Shown here: in pieces, positions 23,851-36,200 of the stretch
Numbering within the stretch: position 1 is the first letter of the stretch
Layout: every line of letters begins with the position of its first letter
Virus record (IMG/VR): IMGVR_UViG_3300028394_000125
Coordinates: 1-43,946 of that record
DNA: 43,946 bases
Source: a virus
Strand: one strand, 5' to 3'
The notes under the pieces: model-generated
The model's database searches: none
The model's input: the letters and a program-made list of their open reading frames with translations, nothing else
Told to the model about the DNA's origin: nothing
Position numbers and translations under genes: made by a program

Positions 23851-23858
23851 GATAAATA
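23851..23858 (+). promoter_or_regulatory. Late promoter, GATAAATA, before gp6
   Basis: GATAAATA in the 54-nt gap between gp25 and gp6, 19 nt before ATG 23878, followed by AAGAGAA as a weak ribosome binding site. It can also drive the giant gene downstream, which shows no late box of its own. Confidence 0.6.
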
Positions 23859-23877
23859 CTTAAAAGAGAATACCACT

Positions 23878-26800
23878 ATGGCAACTAGTTCACGACAATC
23901 AGCATTATTCGGCGTCAATGATTGGAAGGCAATCTATCAAACCTTCCGTGAAGCCGACTTCCGTTCATATGACTATGAAACATTACGTAAAAGTTTTATT
24001 GATTATCTACGTGTTTACTATCCAGAAACGTTTAATGATTACATTGAATCAAGTGAATTCATTGCGTTAATGGACGTTATGGCCTTTATGGGTCAGGGTC
24101 TTGCATTCCGTAGTGATTTGAATGCCCGTGAAAACTTTATTGATACTGCTGAACGTAGAGATAGCGTTGTTAAACTAGCAAACCTAGTTAGTTATACTCC
24201 TAAACGTAATTTAGCTGGACAAGGGTATATTAAAGTAACAAGCATCCAAACTACTGAAAACATTACGGATCTGAACGGATACAACTTAAGCAATCAACAA
24301 GTATTGTGGAATGACCCTGCAAATGTCAATTGGTTAGAGCAATATAATACAATTATTAATGCCACATTGATTAACACACAACGAGTTGGCCGCCCGGGTA
24401 ATAGTGCTCAAATATCTGGTATTAAAACAGATGAATATTCAATTAACATTCCATCAAACACTTTACCTATTGTACCTTTTACTGCGATTGTAGATAATCA
24501 AGCAATGAATTTTGAATTAGTTAGTTCAACTACATTAGATGAAGATTATGTATATGAGATACCGCCCGGACCAAGTGGTATAATGAATATGGCTTATCGT
24601 AATGACAAATTAGGTTACGGTAGTCCAAACACAGGTTTTTTCTTTTATTTTAAACAAGGAACATTGCAGAATTTTGATTTTAATTTAGCACAACAAATTT
24701 CAAATCAAGTAGTTGATATCGATATTCAAGGCATTAACAATACAGATACTTGGTTATATCAGTTAAGTACAGATAACAGTTCGGCAGTTAATAGAACGTT
24801 ATGGAATCAAGTAGAGAATGTTTATGCTGATGCTTACTTGCAAACAGAAGGTAGTGTTCGCAGAATATTTTCAGTTGGTTCTAGATTTAACGACCAAGTT
24901 AGTTACGTTTTTGGTGATGGAGTATTTTCCGCAATCCCAGTTGGAACCTTTAGAGCATATGTTCGTGCAGGTAATGCATTGACATATACTATTGATCCAA
25001 ATGAGATGCAAAATTTATCAGTTACATTAAGTTATATTAGCAGGCTAGGACGAACAGAAACACTTACATTAGGATTACAATTACAGACACCAGTGTCAAA
25101 CGCACAGGCAAGAGAAACATTAGCAAACATTAAACAACGTGCCCCTACTCGCTATTACACACAGAATAGAATGGTTAATGGTGAAGATTACAACAATTTC
25201 CCATATACATTATACAGTTCTATTATTAAAAGTAAAGCTATTAACCGTAGTTCTGTGGGTGTATCAAAAAACTTAGACTTGTTAGATCCAACCGGAAAAT
25301 ACTCCAGCACAAATTCATTCTCAAGTGACGGTGGTATGTACCAAAATGATACAGATGGTAACATATTATTAACCATTAACACATCTGGTGATATTATTAC
25401 ATTTTTAACAGACACATTAGGTGCATTACTAGCAGATAATCGTGCAAGACAATATTACATTCAAAATTATACAAGGTATAATGTTAATACAGCATCAGGA
25501 GACGGCACTGTATATTGGCAAGAACAAACAGTTGATGCTAGCAGTTTAACTGGTTACTTTTATAACATTAACGGTAGCGATAACACTCCAATCCCAGTAG
25601 GAACATATTCTACATATAATATGAAATATGTAACTAAAGGTGCAATGATGAAATTTACTGCACCGGCTGGATATTATTTTAGCCCCACAAATCGTTTAAT
25701 AGCTGGTATTGCTAGCCCATCTGACCAAACTTATATATGGACTACAGTATTAAATGTAGTGGGTGATGGTTACAACAATGGTGAAGGTGCATTTAGTAAC
25801 GGGTTAGGACCGGTAACATTAAATGGTTATGTACCTCAAGGTGCAATTGTCTCTACTATATTACCTGCATTTGACAACTCATTACCAAATATAGTAATAC
25901 AAGAGTGTATTGTTAGAATGGAACTTAATCAAAGTTTCAGTTTAATATTTGACAACAGTTTGACTATAGCACAAGATCGATGGAGTATTGGTACATATGA
26001 TGCTAGTAATTATTTTGTAAACATACTAAGTATAGGAAATAATCGTTATAGCATATCATATCGTGCATTAGCATATTATTTTGGTAGTGTAGCTGATACA
26101 CGCTTTACATTTGAAAACGGTAAATTAGTATATGATCCGTTTAGTGGAAAGATATTACAAGACTTTGTTAAAGTATTAGCAACTAATACTCAACCTAGCA
26201 GTAACTATCCATTAGCAACACCTGTAACAGCAAGTATTATTGGTCAGACAGTTGAAAGTGATGGTTATGTAAATGACTTTGAAGTTGAAATAGCTAGTAT
26301 AGATGTTAATGATAGAACCATTGTGAGTAACCCGGATTTCTTCACGGAAGTAACCGGTTATCTTAATGGTAATGCCAATATAGGCATTTACACATTCTTT
26401 GAATTGTTACAAGACGCTGTTAATCTTTCACGTTATCAATTAATAGCATCAAGTGGTGTAGTATATCTATATTCTACTAAAACACAAATTGAAGTAGTTA
26501 AATATGAATATCCAGAAGGTCAATTGTTCTATGCATATACAGATAATTTATTTTACACAACAATTCAAGACCAAACAGTTAATACACCATATTATGTTGT
26601 AACTGAACAACCACAATATATTATGAAACCAGGACGTCAAGGTTTACAATTTCAATATCGGCATAATAGTAATAACACGACTCGTATTAATCCGGCAACT
26701 ACAAACATTATTGATTTGTATGTAGTTACGCAGGCTTATTATACTGCTTATCAAAATTGGTTGCAAGATATTACAAATACAGTACCTATACCAGATAAAC

Positions 26801-27258
26801 CCACAATTAATGAATTAACACAAGCATATGGATCATTAAATGATTATAAGATGTTAAGTGATAGTGTAATTTTAAATAGCGTAGTATTTTTACCATTATT
26901 TGGATCTAAAGCACCAACTCAATTAAGAGCAACAGTTAAGGTTATTAGAGCAGGCAATACAAATGCAAGTGATAGTGAAATACGTAGTGCTGTTCTTTCA
27001 GCAATGAACACGTATTTTAATATTAACAATTGGAATTTTGGTGACACTTTTTACTTTAGTGAATTAAGTGCATACTTACATTCTGAAGTAGGTGATTTAA
27101 TTAGTTCTGCTGTATTAGTTCCAAATGACCCTACAATGAGTTTTGGTGATTTATATGAAATTAAATCTGCACCATACGAAATATTTGCCAACGGAGCAAC
27201 AGCAAATGATGTTCTTGTGATTGCGGCACTTACACCAGCACAGTTACAGATACGATAA
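23878..27258 (+). CDS. 6: Baseplate wedge protein gp6
   Basis: gp6 forms the continuous inner ring of the T4 baseplate. The N-terminus is typical: FREADFRSYDYETLRKSFID, then YLRVYYPETFNDYIESSEFI, ALMDVMAFMGQGLAFRSDLN, ARENFIDTAERRDSVVKLAN and LVSYTPKRN. The C-terminal part contains a segment with J-family baseplate character (SEIRSAVLSAMNTYFNINNW, FGDTFYFSELSAYLHSEVGD). At 1126 residues it is far longer than T4 gp6 (660); the additions lie in the middle, as Tyr/Asn/Thr-rich beta sequence (about residues 420-900). It follows gp25, as expected for interacting wedge partners. A GATAAATA late promoter precedes it. Only a weak AAGAGAA ribosome site is visible. Confidence 0.9.
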   Translation: MATSSRQSALFGVNDWKAIYQTFREADFRSYDYETLRKSFIDYLRVYYPETFNDYIESSEFIALMDVMAFMGQGLAFRSDLNARENFIDTAERRDSVVKLANLVSYTPKRNLAGQGYIKVTSIQTTENITDLNGYNLSNQQVLWNDPANVNWLEQYNTIINATLINTQRVGRPGNSAQISGIKTDEYSINIPSNTLPIVPFTAIVDNQAMNFELVSSTTLDEDYVYEIPPGPSGIMNMAYRNDKLGYGSPNTGFFFYFKQGTLQNFDFNLAQQISNQVVDIDIQGINNTDTWLYQLSTDNSSAVNRTLWNQVENVYADAYLQTEGSVRRIFSVGSRFNDQVSYVFGDGVFSAIPVGTFRAYVRAGNALTYTIDPNEMQNLSVTLSYISRLGRTETLTLGLQLQTPVSNAQARETLANIKQRAPTRYYTQNRMVNGEDYNNFPYTLYSSIIKSKAINRSSVGVSKNLDLLDPTGKYSSTNSFSSDGGMYQNDTDGNILLTINTSGDIITFLTDTLGALLADNRARQYYIQNYTRYNVNTASGDGTVYWQEQTVDASSLTGYFYNINGSDNTPIPVGTYSTYNMKYVTKGAMMKFTAPAGYYFSPTNRLIAGIASPSDQTYIWTTVLNVVGDGYNNGEGAFSNGLGPVTLNGYVPQGAIVSTILPAFDNSLPNIVIQECIVRMELNQSFSLIFDNSLTIAQDRWSIGTYDASNYFVNILSIGNNRYSISYRALAYYFGSVADTRFTFENGKLVYDPFSGKILQDFVKVLATNTQPSSNYPLATPVTASIIGQTVESDGYVNDFEVEIASIDVNDRTIVSNPDFFTEVTGYLNGNANIGIYTFFELLQDAVNLSRYQLIASSGVVYLYSTKTQIEVVKYEYPEGQLFYAYTDNLFYTTIQDQTVNTPYYVVTEQPQYIMKPGRQGLQFQYRHNSNNTTRINPATTNIIDLYVVTQAYYTAYQNWLQDITNTVPIPDKPTINELTQAYGSLNDYKMLSDSVILNSVVFLPLFGSKAPTQLRATVKVIRAGNTNASDSEIRSAVLSAMNTYFNINNWNFGDTFYFSELSAYLHSEVGDLISSAVLVPNDPTMSFGDLYEIKSAPYEIFANGATANDVLVIAALTPAQLQIR

Positions 27259-27284
27259 GTAATATATAACCATAGAGAGAAATA

Positions 27285-30200
27285 ATGGCAACAAGAATTA
27301 GAACATTAAATTTTCTACCTGAAATATTTAAAACAACGACCAATAGTCAATTTTTAAACGCAACATTGGATCAGATAGTAGACCAACCAAATACTAAACG
27401 AATTCAGGGTTATATTGGCAGTAGATTTGGGTATGGTGTCAATGCTAAAAATTATTACGTAACAGAACCTACAAAAACTAGAACAGACTATCAGCTTGAT
27501 CCAGGTGTAGTATTTCTAAAAAAAGATACAAGCACAGCACAAGATTTTATTAGTTACCCGGGTATAATTGATGGATTAGAATTAGAAGGCGCCCTGATAG
27601 GTGACAATAACAGATTATTCACAAGTGAATTCTATTCATGGGATAGTTTTACTGACTTAGATAAAATTATTAACTTTAATCAATACTACTGGCTGCCCGA
27701 AGGTCCTGAAGCGGTAACAGTAAGTACTGAAACAGTTTACAATGCTACTGATTATATCATTACAAGCACTCCAAACGGATATTTAGTAACTGCCACTGGC
27801 CAATCACAGGGCGCTACTAATCCTGCACTTACACTATTACGTGGGGGTACGTATACTTTTAATGTTAATCAAGCTAGTGATTTTTGGATTCAAGGTATGC
27901 CGGGCATTACAGGCTATGATCCAAATCAACCTAATGTACAAACACGTGATGTATTGGGTGTTAATAATAATGGTGCTGACGTTGGAATAGTAACATTCAC
28001 TGTTCCTTTTAAAACTGCACAAGATGAATATATTTTACCCGGCAACAATCGTGTTGATTTAGTAACTACTTTATTATATTCAGATGTTGAAGGTGTGTTA
28101 CTTAGTAGTTTAACAAATGGAATAGATGGTATTACCTCACTTGACGGCCTTACCTTAATGTTCTATAACAATGAGAATGAGACAACGTTCTACACAATTA
28201 CATATACCGGTACTCTTACAGACCCTACAATTACATTAATTGCAGGTGATACTATTCCTGTTGAGGAAAATGTCACAGCAAATTTTGGTACAGAGTATAT
28301 TGGTAGAACATTCTATAGAACTACCGGTGATGTAATTACGTTAATTCCTTACTTAAGTGCAATACTTGATACATTGTATTATCAAGATGGTACATCAAGT
28401 AATAAAGTAGGACAAATTAGATTAATATCTAGTAATACAACTAATCGTATTGATGTGCTTACTGATATTATAGGCAAAAAAAATTATACATCTCCAAATG
28501 GTGTAGTGTTTACTAATGGATTAAAAGTAATATTCTCTGGCGAAATATATCCTGTTAGCTATGAGAATATTAGATTTTATGTTGAGGGTGTGGGTACAGC
28601 TATACAGTTGATTCCAGTAACTGATTTTGTAGCTCCGGAACCCTTCACTCAAGGTACATATATACCTTTTGACACCACACCATATGATATAGGAAATTTT
28701 GATGTTAATTTGTATATTCCTGTATTACAGGATTATATTACTATCGCTAGAAATAGTATTGATAAGAACCCGTGGTCAAGAAGTAACAGATGGTTTCATA
28801 TTGATGTAATTAATGCTACTGCTACGTATAATAGTAATCCAGAGTTAGCTACAATATATGCTACTCCAGAAAATAAAGCCAACCGTCCTATTATTGAGTT
28901 TTACCCTAATTTGCGGTTGTTTGATTCGGGTGTTGTTGGTAAACCACCAATAGACTTTATTGATTTTAGGACAACCGATGCATTCAATAATGTGACCGGT
29001 GTTGCTGGGCAAGAAAATTATTATCCTGATGTAGAAGTGTATACAGCATATACCGCAACTATTAATGAATTATTAGTTGCAGGTACAAGTACTACAATTG
29101 ATATACTTGCATCTGATATTACCGGCTCATTTCAAGTTGGTCAATATATAAATGATAGTACTAATTTGTTGCCAAGAAATAGTCAAATTACTACCATAAC
29201 CGGCACGACAACATTAACTTTAACTGTATCTTGGTCTGGTTCACAGACTGTAACAGGTGGGGTTAATTCATCATTAATAGCCAATGATATACAAAACGAT
29301 AGTTATTCTCTATTTGATGGAGCACGTATTGTATTTGCTGCCGATACTAATCTAAATGTAAGAAATAAAATATATGTTGTTAGATTGTCTACATTAGTAT
29401 TTGGAGACGCCCCGGTAATTACGTTAACAGAAGCCGAAGATGGACTTGTTTTAGCGGATGAACAAACATTCGTATTTAGAGGCTATAACTATAAAGGTAT
29501 GGATTTCCACTTTGACGGTGCAAATTGGCAAGAAAGCCAACAGAAAACTACAGTAAATCAACCCCCATTATTTGATGTGTTTGATAATAACGGAATTAGT
29601 TTTGGTGATCGTACTGTGTATGTCGGTACCTCATTTGCTGGTAATAAATTATTTGCTTATGGTATTGGTTCGGGAATAGATGATCCTGTATTAGGATTTC
29701 CGTTAATATATAGTTCGGTTGATAATATAGGTGATATCAGTTTTGATGTATCATTAAACTCAGCATCATTCAATTATGTGAACGGGTCCATTCCTATCAC
29801 ACAAAAAGTTAATACTGGCTATGTTTACAATTATAGTGATTTGACAACATCGGTAAGACAATTGGGTTGGCAAACTGCGATTGGCTCTAGCGTACAATAT
29901 CAAATATTTGAATTTAATTACTTTGCTACCAGCCCCACTACCACATATGCATGTGATATTGCTAAACTAGTTGACACGGATAGTGCATGGCCTACTATAC
30001 AGCTTTTTGTAAATAATAAAATACAATATTCAAGTGCTTATACAGTAGAGATAACTGCCACACAAACAATAGTAACTTTTACTGTACCTAACCCAGAAGT
30101 AGACACAGTAGTTGAAATATTATTATTAAGTGATCAGGTGAGTGAAACAGCTTATTATGGCATACCTATTAACTTGAATAACAACCCACTAAATGAAGAT

Positions 30201-33200
30201 ATTACTACAGTTAATGTAGGTGATGTACGTGGTCAATATCAAAGTAGTTTTTACAATAATCCAAACACCACCGGCGACGTTTTTGGTTCAAACAATTACC
30301 GTGATTTGGGTAATATGGTTCCATATGGTAATAAAATAATTCAAAATAGCGCAAGTTTAGTATTGCCCGGCGCTTTCTTGCGTAAACAAAATCATAATCT
30401 ATTCAATGCGTTAATGTATAACAGCAGAGAATATATTACATTTAAAACATTATTAGTTGACACAATTAATACAACAGATTTTAGTCAACGGTTATCTCCT
30501 TCGACTATGCTAGATAATGCATTAGACAAAATTACTAACGCAAAAACAGATAGTAATAGTTTCTTTTGGAGTGACATGTTGCCATCAAAAGCGGCATATA
30601 TTACTAATACATATAGTTTTGCTAATGCATTAGATGTAAGTATATATCCATTAAGTAAAATATATAATTTTGCTACAGCTAATTATAACGGAGTATTAGT
30701 ATATATAACTAATACAACAGGGGTAATTACTCAATTAATACGCGGAGTTGATTATACAGTAAGCCCTACTAGTCCGTCATTAACAGTAACACTAGATTTG
30801 GCACCGGGTGAGCAAATTACTATTAAAGAATATAATCAAACATATGGTAGTTATGTTCCAAATACTCCTACTAAATTGGGTTTATATCCTTCAACTATAC
30901 CTACTGTTATATTAGATACAGCATATTATCAACCTACATATTTTATTGTAGGACATGATGGTTCATATAATAAATTATATGGGGATTACATTGACGGTGT
31001 ATTAATTGATTTTAGAGATCAGGTATTACTTGAATTTGAAAAACGTATATATAATAATTTAAAATTAAGTAATGCTATTCCTATACAGGAATATGAAGTA
31101 TTACCGGGTTTCTTTAGAGATACTAATTATACTTATGATGAAATATTACAAATTTACACAACTAGTTTCTTAGACTGGGTTGGACAAAATAGAATTAATT
31201 ATAAAACTCAATTTTATAGTTCTAATAACGAATTTACCTACAACTATAATCAAAGTGGTAATAAAATAAACCAAGAAGTTATCCTACAGGGATATTGGAG
31301 AGGGATATACGAATATTTATATGATACTAGTACTCCGGATACTAGTCCATGGGAAATGCTTGGTTTTACAAATCAGCCAACATGGTGGGAAACACGATAC
31401 GGACCTGCTCCATACACCAGTGATAACTTAGTATTATGGAATGATTTAGCAGAAGGTATTGATTGGAATAACGGTAACCCAGTTGTGGTGCCGTCAGCAG
31501 TACGTCCACAATTATTAAACGTATTACCAGTAGATAGTGCAGGTAATTTAGTTTCACCTTTTGTTTCTATTGTAGGTAACTATAGTAACACATCATTTAA
31601 TCGTGATTGGGTAGTAGGTGATGTAGGCCCAGCTGAGTTCAGCTATCGTAGAAGTAGTAGCTGGCCTTTTGATTTAATGCGTATATTAGCATTGACAAAA
31701 CCTGCTGAATTTTTTAATTTAGGTATTGATATTGACAACTACAAATACAATGAAGAATTTGGTCAATATCTAGTAAATGATAGAAGTCATTTAGTTATAA
31801 GTGATGTAGAGATTTATGGTAGTGGCACTGCTAAAACAAGTTATATCAATTGGATTGTTGATTACGAAAAACAAGTAGGAGTTGATGCTACCACTAACAT
31901 TACTGATTTATTGTATAATTTAGATGTTAGATTAGTATACAGACTTGCTGGTTTTAGTGACAAAAATTTATTAAAATTCTATGTTGAAAAATCAACTGCT
32001 AATAGTAACAATAGTAGTTTATTGATACCGGATGAAAGCTATCAAGTATTGTTATATGATAATCAACCATTTGACAAAATTGTTTATAGTGGTGTAGTTG
32101 TACAATTAACAAACACTGGTTACAAAGTATATGGCAACAGTCAAACTAATGCTTATTTTAAAATATTAGCACCAAAAATTAACGGCAATTATGAAAGAGT
32201 TTCTGTTCAGGGATTAAGCGTACAATTAGCTAAAGACTATTATGATACTCCTGAGGTAGTGGCATATGGCACTGAGTTTATAACAGTACAACAAGTAGCA
32301 CAATTTATAGACGGTTATGGAAGATATTTAGCAAGTCAGGGTGTATTGTTTGACCAAATTGAATCTGGGTTAACTGTCAGCTGGAGACAAATGGTAGCCG
32401 AGTATTTGTATTGGGCACAATGTGGTTGGGAAGTAGGCAGTATTGTTAATATTAATCCTGCTGCCAACTTAATTTCTATTAATAAAGATAGTTATATTGT
32501 ACAACCATTAACATTACAAAGACAAAATTTTGTATTAAATCAAAACTTATATCCAATACAAAGTGTTGATTTAAGCATAATTCGTGATGGAACATTGTTT
32601 ACAGCACAACCATTAAATCAAGGTGATACCGTTGCATATGGTCAATTTAACATTAGTAATTTTGAACATGGTATTGTTTTTGATAATGTTACATTATTTG
32701 ATGATGTAATTTATAATTTAATAACCGGTTTACGTCAAAATCGTATTACAGTGCGTGGGGCTAAAACGGCTGAATGGAACGGTACAATTGATGCACAAGG
32801 CTTTATTTTAAATCAAGATAATATACTTGATTGGAATAAAACAGTAAAATATACAACCGGAAGTATCGTTAAGTATAAAAACAAATATTGGATTGCTCTT
32901 ACTATTATTCAACCAAAAGAAGTATTTGAAGAACGTGAGTGGAAACAAACAGATTATAACGAAATACAAAAAGGATTATTACCTAATACTAGCACCCGCT
33001 CTTATGAAAGCACTATATATTATGACATAAATCGTGCTAACTTAGAGAATGATGCCGACCTATTAAGCTTTAGTTTGATTGGATATCGACCACGTGATTA
33101 CTTGGCATTAGTTGATTTAACTGATATTACTCAAATTAATGTTTATAAAAACTTTATTAAGAATAAAGGAACATTGAACGCAGCCAGTGCTTTTAAAGGC

Positions 33201-36200
33201 GCAAATTTACCGCAAGGTGGTATTGACTATGATGTTTATGAAAATTGGGCTATTAAGTCAGGTGAGTTTGGCGGAGTATTAAACAGTAATTTTGTTGATT
33301 TTAAATTAAATCAAACTGAGCTAACCGGTAACCCGAGTATTGTTGGATTGACTAACGGTATATCTACTGATGGTGTACAACAAGAAGTTCCGTTATATAG
33401 TTTATATAATTATGGTCGTCCAGTAACCAGTACTGACGTATTACCGTTATTGCCAACTGACACACCTTCAGCATTATTCCCAGATGCAGGATACGCTAAC
33501 TTTAATGATATGCGTATTGCGGCATATTATTATAATAATCTAACTACTAGTACATCACCTCGCGGAGTATTAACACCTTTATCACAGTTATATGTAGGGC
33601 AATATGTTTGGTTGGCCGATTATCGAGGTACTTGGCAAGTAATGACACCTGTAAGTTTGGGTGCTGTTGTATTTGCAAAAAATAACTTAAATGGTACAGC
33701 AACGATTACCTTTAACAATCCTCACGGCTTAACAAAATATCAACCATTTGCTATTGTTAATTTCAATGATAGTTTGAATGGTTATTACATAGTTAATACT
33801 GTGATTGACCTCAATAGTGTATTGGTTAATGTAACAGTAGCCCCATCAATTACTACTATAACCGGTCAGGGTATTGGGTTTAGATTCCAATCACAGCGTG
33901 TGGCTAATCCTAGCGATATCATTGATTTGCCTTTATTGAATACTGAATTTGTTAAAACTAAAGTTTGGGTAGATACTAATAATGACGGTGATTGGGCAGT
34001 ATATCGTAAGAGCTTAAATTATACATACGATTCAGAATTAGTTAAAGACGGATCAGAAACATTTGGTAGTGCTGTTGCATATACTGATACATTGGGTTAC
34101 TTGATAGGTGATTCAGATGCCGGTGTAGCATATCGGTATTCTTTCAACGTATTGTTTGATAGATATGATTTGATGCAAACATTAACCGGTGTTGCATCTT
34201 TTGGCACAACAATTACATATGCTAATGATATATTTGTGGTATCACAACCTACAGGTACACCTGCAGTTTATGTTTATCAATTGGTTGTTAGTATAACAGT
34301 AAATGAATTACAATCATTGCAATCTGCCATAGCAGCACCGGGAGGTGTAACTGAGTGGGGTAAAGCAATTGCTATATCCGGCGATACTAATTGGTTATAC
34401 ATATCAGCGGTAACTTCATCTACTAGTTTAGTGTATGTTTATAGATATTCAACTGTCACAGAAGAATATGAACCATCTACTATTATTGATTTAGCATTAA
34501 CTAATAGTGATAACTTTGGATACTCATTGTCAACAGATTATTATGGTGATACTGTTATAATTGGAACACCTGATCAAAACTATAATGCTTCTACAGAAAA
34601 TTGGGGCTACACTTATGTATATGATAGAACAGTTCAGAATTTTGAAGCACAATTTACAAGTATACCAAATGTCCCACAAACGTTTACATTAGCTTGGACC
34701 CCTATTACAGTAACGCAAACTGCTACATCTACTGACGGATCAACTGAAAGAATTACGGTAACTAGTTCTACTGGTTTTAGTATAGGAGATCCTGTTGTAT
34801 TCTCTACCGGCACTAATGCAGGATATTTTGCAATAGGGGAAACATATACAATAACTTCTGTTGGCACTACTAATTTTGTAGCAATAGGTGCAGCCGCTAA
34901 TACAATTGGTCAAACTTTTGTAGCTACCGGTGTTGGTACAGGAACAGGAACAGCTAGTTCAACTGGTCTATTATCTAGTGGAGCAATTTCTGCTAATACA
35001 GTATATTATGTACTTGATAAACCTACAGGTGATACATTTAGAATCACAACATCTAGAGGATCAATAGTTCCTATTAACTTAACATCTGCTACCGGTAGCA
35101 TGACATGTACAATACAAACAACACCATTATTAATTAATGTTAATGGTACTATAATTACTGATAATAATTATGCAGTTATAGATTCAACATTATATGTATA
35201 CAGCTCATTAAATGCAGGTGATATCATCAATGTCAGTGGTAATAACTTTGTATTAGCGCAAACTCTTACAACTGAGAACACACCTAAAATTGGTGTACAA
35301 TTTGGTATTAGTGTTGACACCAACACATATGCTACTGAAATATTAGTAGGGGCACCGTTTGAATTAACCAGTACAAACCAAGAAGGTGCTGTTTATCGCT
35401 ATACCAATGGTGGGGGCAAGTACGGAATGATTATTGGTACAACAGACACTGACATCACAACTACTAGAACTATTTTAATTAATGGTTATATGGTAACATT
35501 AACTGCAGGTAATGCAACAGTAGTAGCAAATGCAATTAACCAAGCAAATATTACCAATGTACGATCATATGAGCAATTAGATATTTTAGGTAACCCAACA
35601 GGCAAATTAATTATTAGTTTATTAGATAGTGCGTTAGCATCACCCAATGATAAACTTAATGTCACTGTAGTAGATACCGCAACATGGGCTGAATTGGGAA
35701 TTAATACATATACTCAAACACAAACTATTAATGACCCCCATGGCCAAGGTACAACTCAATTTGGTAATGTAGTTAAGTTTAATGAATTTAATTCGTTTGT
35801 AGTTAGCGCACCAACAGCTACACGTTATGAAGCAACTACTTTTGATTCCACCGATGATGAAGATTATGATAATGATACATTATTTGACAATAACACTACA
35901 CAATGGGTAGACACATATGCAAATGCAGGTGCAGTTTATATGTTTGATTATCTATCAGTTTACAATGAATCTTTAGCAAATTGTGGTAATTTTGTATATG
36001 CACAAAGTGTTAATGATATTAATGAAACATTTGGGGCCCAACCAATGTACGGGCATGCGGTAGATTTTAATGCTACACGTGTAGTTATTGGTACTCCAAA
36101 CTTTAAACCAGATTCTGTTGCAGGACAAATTGTAACATATTTTAATTCTACAGGAACACCCGATTGGAGTGTATATAGAAGTTCAAGTCCGGTAGTTGAT

